Shown: positions 18,631 through 27,125 of the stretch, in pieces
How positions within the stretch are numbered: position 1 is the first letter of the stretch
How the letters are laid out: every line of letters starts with the position of its first letter
Assembly: GCA_964640725.1 (NCBI GenBank)
Contig: CAZXIJ010000026.1
Span: 1-57,705 of the forward strand
Length of the DNA: 57,705 bases
DNA from: CALHVX01 sp964640725
Lineage (GTDB): Bacteria > Pseudomonadota > Gammaproteobacteria > Pseudomonadales > Azotimanducaceae
Reading direction: 5' to 3'
Notes under the pieces: model-generated
Database searches by the model: none
Told to the model about the DNA's origin: nothing
What the model saw: the letters and a program-made list of their open reading frames with translations, nothing else
Made by a program: the position numbers and the translations under genes

Positions 18631-19887
18631 CTACCCCGTCTGGCCGCTGATGCGCAGCCGCGCCCGGACCCGGTTGTCCTGTTCCTGCTGCGCCGACACG
18701 ATCTCGACCGCGTAGCTTTCCGCCTCCAGGCGTTCCTTGACGCTATCGAGCCGATTGAAGTCGGCGGTCAGAATATCCAGAGACAGCTCGCCCTTCTGCG
18801 CGCTGAAGTTGAAGCCGTTCAGGGACACGGAGCTGTCGATGAGCTTGGCCACTTCGCCGACGTAGACCAGCAGGCCAGGCCCGCCTTCTCCCGTGGCCTC
18901 GCCCAGCCGCGCCGCCGCCCGGCGCCGGATGGACTGCGCAGTCACGCGCTTGTCGTCCGGAAACAGGGCCTGATACTTGCTAAGCGCCGCAGCTTCGACC
19001 TTGTCCGCTTGCTGGCCGGCCCAGAACCCCTGAGCGATCTGCAGCACAAAGGCCAGCGCGGCCCAGCCTGCGGCGAGCAGGCCGACGGTGCGCCAGACGC
19101 CGCTCGATTCGCCCCGGGGGCGGACCGGCGCGTACTCGCCCTGCAGGAGATTGATGATGCGTCCGCGGTGCTGTCGGAAGCGCTGAGCCAGGTAACCCAG
19201 GGTACTGTCTTCGTGTTCGCCGTCGCCCTCGATGGACAAGGTCGAGCTGTCCATGATCTCGCGCCGCTCAGCATCCGTCAGGGTCCCGCCCACGACCACC
19301 AGCCGGCCTTCACTGAGCGAACCGGCTGCGAAACCCAGGTTGACCCGGTCAATCGTCGCTGCCTGGTCGCCGGTCTTGATCAGCACATGGTCGCCGTCAA
19401 AGAGCGCGTAGGCGGTGTCGGGCTCGTCGGGCAGGAGCTCCGCCTCGGACAGGATGTGGCTTGGGACCGCACCAATTTCCGAGAAGGCAGCCTGCCAGTT
19501 AAAGAGCAGGCTGCGCTCAACCAGATTGCAGCGGACCGGCTCATCCTTGCTGATCGCTGCGTGGGCCAGATGCATGCCTTCGATATCGCTGGCGACAAAC
19601 TCTTCCACCACGAAGGGCAGGGCTTTGCGAATCTGGGAAACATTGCGTCCGGGCACTTCGCAGGCGACCCCAAGCACGAACTCGCTGGGGACGATGATGA
19701 CGACGTCGTTGTGGTCTTCGGCCCAGCTGGCACCGGGGTCCATAAGGTCGGCAAAGCCGCGATAATCCGTGACCCCGGAGGCCCGGGCACTGCCATCGTC
19801 CTCCAGGAGCAGCCATTCGCCGCCGATGTCGTAGCCGTCATCGGCCTCGACCGCCGGGGCGAGCACTCGAACAAACAGGGTGGGCAT
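18631..19887 (-). CDS. gspL: Type II secretion system protein L
   Basis: The 418 residues consist of an actin-like cytoplasmic domain (about 1-255; LPFVVEEFVASD and FDGDHVLIKTGD are typical), one membrane helix (about 268-285) and a periplasmic domain (SVSLNGFNFSAQKGELSLDI). GspL links the GspE ATPase to the pseudopilus. It starts three bases after gspK. Confidence 0.93.
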   Translation of the reverse strand: MPTLFVRVLAPAVEADDGYDIGGEWLLLEDDGSARASGVTDYRGFADLMDPGASWAEDHNDVVIIVPSEFVLGVACEVPGRNVSQIRKALPFVVEEFVASDIEGMHLAHAAISKDEPVRCNLVERSLLFNWQAAFSEIGAVPSHILSEAELLPDEPDTAYALFDGDHVLIKTGDQAATIDRVNLGFAAGSLSEGRLVVVGGTLTDAERREIMDSSTLSIEGDGEHEDSTLGYLAQRFRQHRGRIINLLQGEYAPVRPRGESSGVWRTVGLLAAGWAALAFVLQIAQGFWAGQQADKVEAAALSKYQALFPDDKRVTAQSIRRRAAARLGEATGEGGPGLLVYVGEVAKLIDSSVSLNGFNFSAQKGELSLDILTADFNRLDSVKERLEAESYAVEIVSAQQEQDNRVRARLRISGQTG

Positions 19888-19890
19888 GGG

Positions 19891-20886
19891 TCAGCTATCG
19901 TCCTCGTACAGCGACACGAAAGGCCGCCCCAGGTCCCGCCGGACCAGTTGCAAGCGACCTTCGCTGCCATCACGCGCCAGCAGCGAAGTAATTTCTGTCA
20001 GGTTGCCGTCGATTTCGACCTGAGCGCGCAGCTCGAAATACTGGCTGTTGACCTTCAGCACGTCAACGCCGGGCAGCAGGTCCGGGTACTCTCCCGTGGC
20101 CTCGTTCACGCTTTTGTAGCGCCGCTCGCTGTTTACCAGCGGTTCCAGCGACGCCGGCGTCAGTGCCGGATTGACGCTGGCCAGCAGTTCCATGGGCGCG
20201 GTGTTGAGGTTGATTGCGAGCTCGGTGCTGGGCAGCACGCAAACAAAGGGCGCCAGCTGCGCGCGCTGCTGGGGGTCGACGTTCGCCAGCAACCGCAGCT
20301 CCGAGACATCGCCAGCCGGTTGGTTGGCGGTGCGATAGGGCACGGGCTTCAAGAGATATTCGCTGTCTTCAGCGCCGAACCCTGTCACGACTTCGTCCGG
20401 GTCCACCCAGTCGAGCCAGGCATCGGCAATGTTCGGGGGCAAACCGAGCACCTGCAGCAGGTTCTTCAACATCCCGTGCGCCTGCGCAGCATTCTCCCCC
20501 GCCAGCGCGTTCAGGTTAAAGCAGCTGCCCTGGTCGATGATCTGCATTTCCAGGAACGCGTTGTCGTACTCGTTCAGCTCAAAGGGCTCCAGCGGCTGCG
20601 CCCAGGCGTCGAATAAGGTGTCGGACTTCTCCGGGTCCGGTTCGTCCTGCTCCCAGTCCCGAAACAGCAGCTGCCGCGCCAGGGTTTCGGCGCCCAGGGC
20701 ATAGGACAGCGTCAAATCGGCCCCCAGGCTCTGCCGGGCCTGAGCAATCGTCAGGCTGTGCCGGGTAATCATGCGCACGGTAATGGCACTGAGCAGTGCC
20801 ACGATCAGCAGCACGCTGAGCAACACCACGCCTCGAGGCCGGCCTCTGGAGGTGAGCCCCTGGCGCCCAGCGCGCTCAGCGAACAC
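19891..20886 (-). CDS. gspK: Type II secretion minor pseudopilin K
   Basis: The 331 residues start with a basic stretch and RGVVLLSVLLIVALLSAI, the GspK form of the prepilin signal. The large globular domain has the QGSCFNLNAL and WLDWVDPDEV regions that coordinate calcium in GspK homologues. I chose the GTG inside the end of gspJ (overlap 11 bases); the upstream extension in the same frame is an Arg/Ser-rich shadow of gspJ. GspK caps the pseudopilus tip with GspI and GspJ. Confidence 0.92.
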   Translation of the reverse strand: MFAERAGRQGLTSRGRPRGVVLLSVLLIVALLSAITVRMITRHSLTIAQARQSLGADLTLSYALGAETLARQLLFRDWEQDEPDPEKSDTLFDAWAQPLEPFELNEYDNAFLEMQIIDQGSCFNLNALAGENAAQAHGMLKNLLQVLGLPPNIADAWLDWVDPDEVVTGFGAEDSEYLLKPVPYRTANQPAGDVSELRLLANVDPQQRAQLAPFVCVLPSTELAINLNTAPMELLASVNPALTPASLEPLVNSERRYKSVNEATGEYPDLLPGVDVLKVNSQYFELRAQVEIDGNLTEITSLLARDGSEGRLQLVRRDLGRPFVSLYEDDS

Positions 20887-21481
20887 TGGGCACCGCCCAG
20901 AGCCGCTCGATCTGGCCGAAGGGCTCCAGCTCGAACCGCAAACGGATGCCGGCCAGGGCGCGGGTCGGGTCGTTCTCCGCCCCCGCCACCGGCCAGAACG
21001 CGTATTCGTTGCCTGCGACATCGATCGCCTGCACCTCGAGGTCGCTCACGCCGGTGAGCAGCTCCTGCACCTGCGGCGAGGCATCCGGTGTCAGGTCCAG
21101 GTTAAAGAAGTAGGCCCGAAACAGCGCGTCGCCTTCGATCCGGTAGACCACCCGCTGCAGCGTTGAGCGCTCCCGATCCAGGGGGTTCTGCCAGCCCGCC
21201 CGGGTGAACTCCAGGGTGCCGTCGCTCTGAATCAGCAGCGGCTCCCGGGGGTCGCCCAGCGGGTCGCGGACCGAGCGGTTGGCGATCTGCAGCATGTCCC
21301 GCTGCATCACATGCATGGCGCGCTGAATCTCGATCAGGCGGTCGCCGCGGGTGGAAATCATGGCAAAGTTATCGACCACCCGGCCGACGATACGCGCGGT
21401 GACCAGGCCCAGGGTCGCAAAGATCCCGAGGGTGACGATCACCTCGACAAGGGTAAAGCCGGCCGACCGGCGCCGCATCAT
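20876..21481 (-). CDS. gspJ: Type II secretion minor pseudopilin J
   Basis: The 201 residues have the prepilin leader and cleavage site RRRSAGFTLVEVIVTLGIFA, with Glu at mature position 5. The remainder is the GspJ globular domain (MQRDMLQIANRSVRDPLG). It overlaps gspI by four bases (ATGA) and gspK by 11, consistent with coupled translation. Confidence 0.94.
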   Translation of the reverse strand: MMRRRSAGFTLVEVIVTLGIFATLGLVTARIVGRVVDNFAMISTRGDRLIEIQRAMHVMQRDMLQIANRSVRDPLGDPREPLLIQSDGTLEFTRAGWQNPLDRERSTLQRVVYRIEGDALFRAYFFNLDLTPDASPQVQELLTGVSDLEVQAIDVAGNEYAFWPVAGAENDPTRALAGIRLRFELEPFGQIERLWAVPSVR

Positions 21482-21870
21482 CGCAGCCCTACGAAGGCCG
21501 TGGACGTGTGTATCGGGCCGTAGCGCTCGCCGTCCGGCAACAGTTCGTGGACCTCGACGTCTACCCGCTTGAGCCCTTCGTCGGTGGTGCCTTCGACGGC
21601 CAGGTCAACCTGCCAGTCCCGGCGCGCGAGCAGCACCCGCTCAGTCCGACGTCCCTCGGCGATCGGCTGATCGGCGTTCCGCGCTTCGATGCGGAGCGCG
21701 TTGACCTGATTGTCAGCCACCCACTGGGCAGCGGCCCGGCGCTCGAGCTGAAAGCTCTGCTGGGCGATATCGCTGATGCGCGTGGTCACGGTAAAGCCAA
21801 GCACGGAGAACACCATGAGGGCGATCAACAGCTCGATAAGCGTAAACCCGCCTGATCGCCGCGCGGTCAT
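21478..21870 (-). CDS. gspI: Type II secretion minor pseudopilin I
   Basis: The 130 residues carry RRSGGFTLIELLIALMVFS, a classic type IV pilin-like cleavage site, and the AAAQWVADNQ region of GspI. It begins the tip complex with GspJ and GspK. Its ATG overlaps the stop of gspH. Confidence 0.94.
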   Translation of the reverse strand: MTARRSGGFTLIELLIALMVFSVLGFTVTTRISDIAQQSFQLERRAAAQWVADNQVNALRIEARNADQPIAEGRRTERVLLARRDWQVDLAVEGTTDEGLKRVDVEVHELLPDGERYGPIHTSTAFVGLR

Positions 21871-22514
21871 GTCAGATCATCGCCCCGAGCCAGGGTGACC
21901 GCGCCAAGGCCGTCGCAGGTCAGCACCCAGGCGATGCCAACGTCTTCGGACTCAAAGGTCACGGTGAACGGCGTGACCTCACCGCTGCGAAAGAACACCA
22001 GCTCCGGCAGGGATTGGGCTTTCTGGCCCTCTCCTGCGCCTTTGGCGTCCGTATCGCTCAGGCCACCACCGTCCAGTCCGCTGTCACCGTCAGCAAGATC
22101 GTCGAGGGCTGCCAGCGCCTTGGCATCGGCCCGGCCAACGCTGTCGCCCTCCTCGCCTTCGACCTTGACCCGGAGGTTGTCACCTTCGGCCAGGGCCACT
22201 GCGGAAAAGGGTCTTTCCGTCAGAGTGATCCACTCACCGCTCTCGCGGTCCCGCTCGGAAAACTCGTAGCTCACCGGGTCCATGTGAAACCCGATCTCGC
22301 GGTTGCGCTGCAGCGCTCGGGAGCGGGCCAGCTCCATGCGCAACACCAGGCGCTCCGCTTCGCCCTGCAGTCTCTGACCTTCGCCGGCACCGTTAAAGCC
22401 GAGCACGATGCTGCCGGTCAGCACTGCCGCTATGGTCAGTACCACCAGGATTTCGAGAAGCGTAAAGCCGCGGGCGCGGCTCCGGCTAAAGGTTTGCGTA
22501 ACTGATATCCGCAT
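21867..22514 (-). CDS. gspH: Type II secretion minor pseudopilin H
   Basis: The 215 residues have the cleavage site RARGFTLLEILVVLTIAAV followed by the GspH domain (MELARSRALQRNREIGFHMD). The chosen ATG is 29 bases inside gspG; the frame stays open further upstream only as a shadow of gspG. A long Asp/Gly/Ser-rich loop of about 45 residues (DDLADGDSGLDGGG) makes it longer than most GspH. Confidence 0.92.
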   Translation of the reverse strand: MRISVTQTFSRSRARGFTLLEILVVLTIAAVLTGSIVLGFNGAGEGQRLQGEAERLVLRMELARSRALQRNREIGFHMDPVSYEFSERDRESGEWITLTERPFSAVALAEGDNLRVKVEGEEGDSVGRADAKALAALDDLADGDSGLDGGGLSDTDAKGAGEGQKAQSLPELVFFRSGEVTPFTVTFESEDVGIAWVLTCDGLGAVTLARGDDLT

Positions 22515-22905
22515 TGACGCCGTCGCCCCCTTCCGTGCCGTCGGCGCCCAGGCTGTACAGATTGAAGCCGTCGCCGGTTCGCTCATACAGGTACTCGCCG
22601 CCCCAGGGATCTGGCTCCAGATTCTTGATGTAACCGTCCGGGCTGTAGTTCTTTGGCTCCGGGAAGCCGTTCGGTTTGCTGACCAGCGCCTCCAGCCCCT
22701 GGTCCGTAGACGGGTACTGGAAGTTGTCGAGCCGATACACGTCCAGAGCATTGGCCAGGGCCCGGATGTCACTTTCGGCCTTGGTCAGCCGCGCCTGATC
22801 AGGCCGGGCCAGCAGGTTGGGCACGATCACCGCGCCCAGAATGCCGATGATGACCACAACCACCAGGATCTCGATAAGGGTGAAACCGCCCTGCCGTGTA
22901 CCCAT
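22486..22905 (-). CDS. gspG: Type II secretion major pseudopilin G
   Basis: The 139 residues contain GGFTLIEILVVVVIIGILG, then the GspG hallmarks YRLDNFQYPSTDQGLEAL and DPWGGEYLYE, with the C-terminal calcium-loop region. It builds the pseudopilus rod. It starts eight bases after gspF and overlaps gspH by 29 bases. Confidence 0.96.
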   Translation of the reverse strand: MGTRQGGFTLIEILVVVVIIGILGAVIVPNLLARPDQARLTKAESDIRALANALDVYRLDNFQYPSTDQGLEALVSKPNGFPEPKNYSPDGYIKNLEPDPWGGEYLYERTGDGFNLYSLGADGTEGGDGVNADISYANL

Positions 22906-22913
22906 AAAACGTC

Positions 22914-24155
22914 CTAGACCAGTTGGTTCATGTTGAGAATAGGAAGGAGGATAGCCATCACGATGAACATCACAAGCCCTCCCATCATCACCAGCATCAG
23001 AGGCTGGAACAGGCTCACGACCGTAGTGACAAGCCGTTCAACTTCTGCCTGCTGAAAGTTCGCGACACGCTCCAGCATGCTGTCCAGCTGGCCGCTCGCC
23101 TCGCCGCTGGCCACCATGTGCATGAGCATGGGGGGCAGGTAGCCGACGCCCTCGAGGGCGATGTTCAGGCTGGTGCCTTCCTTGACCTTCTGGGTCGCCT
23201 CGCCCAGCTTGCGCTTGAGCCACTGGTTGTTGACCACCTGTTCGGCGATGCGCATGGCCTCGACCAGGGGCACGCCGCTGGACGTCAGGATGCTGAGGGT
23301 GTTGGCGTAGCGCGAAGAGTTGGCACCCCGGGCGATGCGGCCGATGAGCGGCATGCTCAGCCGGCGCTTGTCCCAGGCCAGACGCACATGAGGCTGCGCC
23401 AGCAACACCCGGCCGCCAACGACCAGGGCGGCCACCCCGGCCAGAATGAAGTACCAGTTGAAGCGCAGGAAGTCGGAGATGCCAATGAGCACTTCGGTGA
23501 TCCGGGGCAGCTCCTGGCCGGAGTTCTCGATGACACCCACCATATCGGGCACCACGTACACCATGAGCGCCCCGACGATCGCCAGGGCCAGCAGGAACAG
23601 GATGACCGGGTATACCAACGCCATCTCGACGTCGCGCCCGGACTCGAACTGCTTCTCGCCGTAACTGGCGAGGTTCTCCAGCACCTTGTCGAGAAAACCG
23701 GACTGCTCCCCCGCTGCGACCGTGGAGCGATACATATCGTTAAACGTTGACGGGTAGTCCGCGAGGCTGTGCGCCAGGGCATGGCCCTCCAGCACGCGGC
23801 CCCGAATGCCCAGCACAAGCCCGCGCACGTGCTGCTTCTCGCTTTGCTTGGCAATGGCCTGCAGGGCTTCTTCGATGGGCAAGCCCGCGGTAATCAGGGT
23901 TGCCAGCTGCCGCGTAAACAGGACCCGGTCCAGCGCGCTCAGGCGCCGCGCCATGCTGAACAGCGCCGGCTTGCTGGCGCCGTTGTCGCTGCCGTTGGTG
24001 CTGGATCGCTCGCGACCGCTGGCGTTGGCGACATTGAGGGGCACCAGCCCCTGATCGCGCAGCATCTGCCGCACCTGCCGCAGGCTGTCGGCTTCGAGCA
24101 CGCCCTTCTTTTGCTTGCCTTTGGCGTCCAGGGCAACGTAGGAAAATGCAGCCAC
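22914..24155 (-). CDS. gspF: Type II secretion inner-membrane protein F
   Basis: The 413-residue polytopic protein has two GspF cytoplasmic domains (FTRQLATLITAGLPIEEAL near 80-100; NTLSILTSSGVPLVEAMRIAEQ in the second half) and three membrane segments. This is the platform protein that meets the GspE ATPase. It lies six bases after gspE. Confidence 0.95.
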   Translation of the reverse strand: MAAFSYVALDAKGKQKKGVLEADSLRQVRQMLRDQGLVPLNVANASGRERSSTNGSDNGASKPALFSMARRLSALDRVLFTRQLATLITAGLPIEEALQAIAKQSEKQHVRGLVLGIRGRVLEGHALAHSLADYPSTFNDMYRSTVAAGEQSGFLDKVLENLASYGEKQFESGRDVEMALVYPVILFLLALAIVGALMVYVVPDMVGVIENSGQELPRITEVLIGISDFLRFNWYFILAGVAALVVGGRVLLAQPHVRLAWDKRRLSMPLIGRIARGANSSRYANTLSILTSSGVPLVEAMRIAEQVVNNQWLKRKLGEATQKVKEGTSLNIALEGVGYLPPMLMHMVASGEASGQLDSMLERVANFQQAEVERLVTTVVSLFQPLMLVMMGGLVMFIVMAILLPILNMNQLV

Positions 24156-24161
24156 GCCTCG

Positions 24162-25715
24162 CTAGCCTTCCAGAGTCACGCGCAGCACTTCGGACACGGA
24201 AGTCAGGCCTGCGAGCACTTTGGCCTTGCCGTCCTCGCGAATGCCCTGCGTGCGCTGCCGCGCGTACGCCGTCAGCTCTCGCTCGGACACGCGGTCGTGG
24301 ATGAGCTGCTGCATGCCCTCGTCAACGATCACCAGCTCGTAAACGCCCATCCGGCCCCGAAAGCCCGAATGGCTGCAGTGCTCGCAGCCCTTCGCTTCGT
24401 AGACCACCCCTTCGGTGGCGCCCAGGAACTCCAGCTCGCTCTTCATGGCTGCGCGCGGCGCTTTGCAATCGGGGCACAGCATGCGAACCAGTCGCTGCGC
24501 CAGCACGCCGACCAGCGACGACGACAGCAGGAACGGCTCAACCCCCATGTCCGCCAGGCGAGTGACAGCACCCACGGCGGTGTTGGTGTGCAGCGTCGAC
24601 ATCACCAGGTGGCCCGTCAGAGAGGCCTGCACGGCGATCTCTGCGGTCTCCAGGTCGCGAATCTCGCCGATCATCACCACGTCCGGATCCTGGCGCAGAA
24701 TGGCGCGCAGACCGCGGGCGAAGGTCATGTCGGCTTTGGTGTTGACCTGCGTCTGGCCGATGCCGTCGAGGTTGTATTCGATCGGATCCTCGACGGTGAG
24801 AATGTTGATTGTATTGGTGCTCAACTCCGCCAGAGAGGAGTAGAGCGTGGTGGTCTTACCGGAGCCCGTTGGCCCGGTCACCAGAAAGATGCCGTGGGGC
24901 CGGGAAATCACCTCGCGCGTCATGCGCAGGTCTTTGGCTGACATGCCCAGCGTGTCGAGATTCAGCCGACCGGCCTGCTTGTCGAGCAGACGCAGCACCA
25001 CGCGCTCGCCGCTGCTGGCTGGCATTGTCGACACCCGCACGTCCACTTCCCGACCGCCAATCTTGAGAGAAATCCGGCCGTCCTGGGGGACGCGCTTCTC
25101 GGCGATGTCCAGCCGCGCCATCACTTTAATGCGCGATACCAGCAACGGTGCCAGCTGGCGCTTGGGCCGCACGATCTCGCGCATCACGCCGTCAACGCGA
25201 AAACGCACCAGCAATTCACGCTCGAAGGTTTCGATGTGAATATCCGATGCGTTCTCGCGAATCGCCTCGGCCAGCAGCGCGTTGATCAGGCGAATGATCG
25301 GCGCATCGTCCTCCTGCTCCAGCAGGTCTTCGGTTTCCGGCACCGACTGGGCAATGCTGGCGAGGTCAAGCTCGTCGCCCAGATCTTCGACCATTTGCCG
25401 GGCCTGCGACGAGTCCCGCGCATAGGTGCTGGTCAGCAGCGCATCGAACTCGCCGTCATCAACGCGGCGAATAGAAATCGGGCGCTGGGCGAAGCGCTTG
25501 ATCTCGGCCAGCGTGGTGAGGGATGGCTGCGTGCGGCAGGCCACGACCGCGGGACCCTTATCGTCGGCCTGGTCAAGGATGACCACCCCGAAGCGCTTGG
25601 CAAAGGTAAACGGCAGCAGGTTCGCGGTCCGCTCTGCAGGCACATCGTCCAGGATCGGGTCCACGGGCAGATCGTCCGCTGACGCAGATCCTTTTTCGTC
25701 AAACATCTCGCTCAT
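24162..25715 (-). CDS. gspE: Type II secretion ATPase E
   Basis: The 517-residue cytosolic AAA+-like ATPase has Walker A GPTGSGKTTTLYSS, an Asp box after it, Walker B IGEIRDLETAEIAVQASLTGH and a tetracysteine zinc motif (CPDC and CEHC, about 30 residues apart). An N-terminal GspL-binding domain precedes these. It is the first gene of the gsp operon; the order E-F-G-H-I-J-K-L-M is that of Xanthomonas xps. The secretin (D), C and N genes are not in the window. Confidence 0.96.
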   Translation of the reverse strand: MSEMFDEKGSASADDLPVDPILDDVPAERTANLLPFTFAKRFGVVILDQADDKGPAVVACRTQPSLTTLAEIKRFAQRPISIRRVDDGEFDALLTSTYARDSSQARQMVEDLGDELDLASIAQSVPETEDLLEQEDDAPIIRLINALLAEAIRENASDIHIETFERELLVRFRVDGVMREIVRPKRQLAPLLVSRIKVMARLDIAEKRVPQDGRISLKIGGREVDVRVSTMPASSGERVVLRLLDKQAGRLNLDTLGMSAKDLRMTREVISRPHGIFLVTGPTGSGKTTTLYSSLAELSTNTINILTVEDPIEYNLDGIGQTQVNTKADMTFARGLRAILRQDPDVVMIGEIRDLETAEIAVQASLTGHLVMSTLHTNTAVGAVTRLADMGVEPFLLSSSLVGVLAQRLVRMLCPDCKAPRAAMKSELEFLGATEGVVYEAKGCEHCSHSGFRGRMGVYELVIVDEGMQQLIHDRVSERELTAYARQRTQGIREDGKAKVLAGLTSVSEVLRVTLEG

Positions 25716-26097
25716 ATTCGCAACATCCGTGCCGGACGATCGGCCTTACCTGTTAGGAGTGCCTGCCCGCCCAAGGGTTCCCTGGCCTGCATACTGGCGC
25801 TGGAGGCAGTGCGCGGGGCGCTAAAGCGGGCTCAGAATTCAGGCGCAAAGTGCCTCGCACCATCGGCTCCGATGATAGCAGGGCTGGTTCGCCACCGCGG
25901 GAAGAGCCGCGCAAAATGGCGCGGTAGCAGCCCGCGGAGGAACGAATTTCCGGTGTACGTGCCCAAAGGCATCAGGTAAGGTCCGCGCTGCCAGAGCGAC
26001 CGCTGGTCTGGCCAGATGGCGGGCACACCCACCCTATCGACGCATCGATAGCCGTCTGCACAAGTTTCCCGAGTCCAGAGGCGTCGCGATCCGACCA
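25716..26097. other. 382-base divergent region between gspE and the sigma-factor gene
   Basis: No gene was recognised. It must hold the promoters of the gsp operon (leftward) and of the ECF sigma gene (rightward). Two dyads are visible: CATCGG-CT-CCGATG at 25861-25874 and a perfect 7-4-7 repeat at 26034-26051. No clear -35/-10 pair was found. Confidence 0.5.
26034..26051. promoter_or_regulatory. Operator-like perfect dyad upstream of the sigma-factor gene
   Basis: CTATCGA-CGCA-TCGATAG is a perfect 7-4-7 inverted repeat, ending 46 bases before the ATG of the sigma gene. It could bind a dimeric regulator. No partner can be named. Confidence 0.45.
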
Positions 26098-26673
26098 ATG
26101 GCCCAGCATTCCGCATCCCCTCAGAAGCTCCGCGAGCAGGCCGACGGCCTGGGTGTCGAGGCTGCACAGCTTGCCCCTAAAAGTGCGTTCGTGAGCGAGC
26201 TGTACACCGCTCAGGCGATGCCACTGGTCAAGTATCTGACTGCCCGCTTCCGCAACTCGGAAGAGGCCAAAGAAATCGCCCAGGAGGCCTGGCTGCGCTT
26301 TTATCGGCTGCCAGAGCCCGAGACACTCCAGAATGCCAAGGCGTTCCTGTTCCAAACGGCATCTAACCTGGCCATTGATCGTGCCCGCCGGGCCAGCGTC
26401 GAACAACGCTATCTGGAACAGGAAGCTGGCGATCTGGGGCGCGATGAATCGCCGACCGTCGAGCAGGCCATGCAGGGCCGGGAAGAGCTCGCGCTGATTG
26501 AAGACGCACTGCACAAACTCCCCCTCAAGTGCCGCCAGGCCTTTGTCATGCATCGGGTCAGCGGCCTGTCTTACCCGCGTATTGCCGAGGCCCTTGGGGT
26601 CTCCACGTCGATGGTCGAAAAGTACATTATTCAGGCGTTGAAGCACTTCAGAAACATATTGAATCAGGGCTGA
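26098..26673 (+). CDS. ECF-type RNA polymerase sigma factor (FecI-like)
   Basis: The 191 residues contain sigma region 2 (MPLVKYLTARFRNSEEAKEI, AQEAWLRFYRL, FQTASNLAIDRARR) and region 4 (LPLKCRQAFVMHRVSGLSYP, IAEALGVSTSMVEKYI). The sequence is of the FecI group, whose members are usually followed by a fecR anti-sigma gene and a TonB receptor gene. Here only a broken piece of fecR follows. If expressed, this sigma may lack its normal control. Confidence 0.92.
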   Translation: MAQHSASPQKLREQADGLGVEAAQLAPKSAFVSELYTAQAMPLVKYLTARFRNSEEAKEIAQEAWLRFYRLPEPETLQNAKAFLFQTASNLAIDRARRASVEQRYLEQEAGDLGRDESPTVEQAMQGREELALIEDALHKLPLKCRQAFVMHRVSGLSYPRIAEALGVSTSMVEKYIIQALKHFRNILNQG

Positions 26674-26748
26674 AACACCCTGGATCAACCTTTGCCCGCT
26701 GGATCGGTGAGGGAGCGCCCGGCCCGTTCGTTCCATACCTGATACCGC

Positions 26749-27015
26749 GATGAGACTGTCGTCATCGATACTCCGGCCAGCTCAGCTCCGCGCGCGCCCC
26801 TGGAATCGCCCTGCAGCGGCGTCTCGACCCTTGCCGACGAGCAGGCCCTTGGCTGGTTCGTCCGTCTGAACGCGCCGGACGTCACCGATGACGACCGCAT
26901 GGGGTTTAACCGTTGGCTCGGCCTGCACCCCCGGAACCGGGCGTCCTATCAGTCCGTGCTGGTCCTGTGGCAGCGCCTGGGGCCCGATCAGCCGTTACCC
27001 CGACCCTACCGCTAG
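26749..27015 (+). pseudogene. fecR remnant: DUF4880 N-terminal domain only
   Basis: The frame ending at the TAG at 27013-27015 encodes a DUF4880 domain, the N-terminal sigma-binding domain of FecR (EQALGWFVRLNAP, then RWLGLHPRNRASY and VLVLWQRLG). There is no in-frame start codon ahead of it; an ATG at 26750 lies in another frame that stops early, which suggests a frameshift. The membrane helix and periplasmic domain of FecR are missing, and pyrB begins 110 bases later. It sits where a fecR gene is expected, directly after the sigma gene. Confidence 0.72.
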
Positions 27016-27125
27016 CCTCGCCGCCGTTGGGCCCCTGCGCCCGTCCTGTCAACGCTGCAGACGCAGGTGACCTTGGGGTTCGCCAGCGCCTACTATATGC
27101 GCCGCCCGAGCACAGAGAACACGCA

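Noticed and set aside
20887..21021. Longer gspK N-terminus
   Set aside because: The extra 45 residues are an Arg/Ser-rich shadow of gspJ, and the prepilin leader is complete from the GTG at 20886.
22515..22772. Longer gspH N-terminus
   Set aside because: It is a shadow of gspG; the pilin-type leader begins at the ATG at 22514.
26913..27125. Upstream extension of the pyrB frame
   Set aside because: It is Pro/Ala/Arg-rich, overlaps the DUF4880 coding sequence in another frame, and pyrB homologues start at the DFTGQH region.
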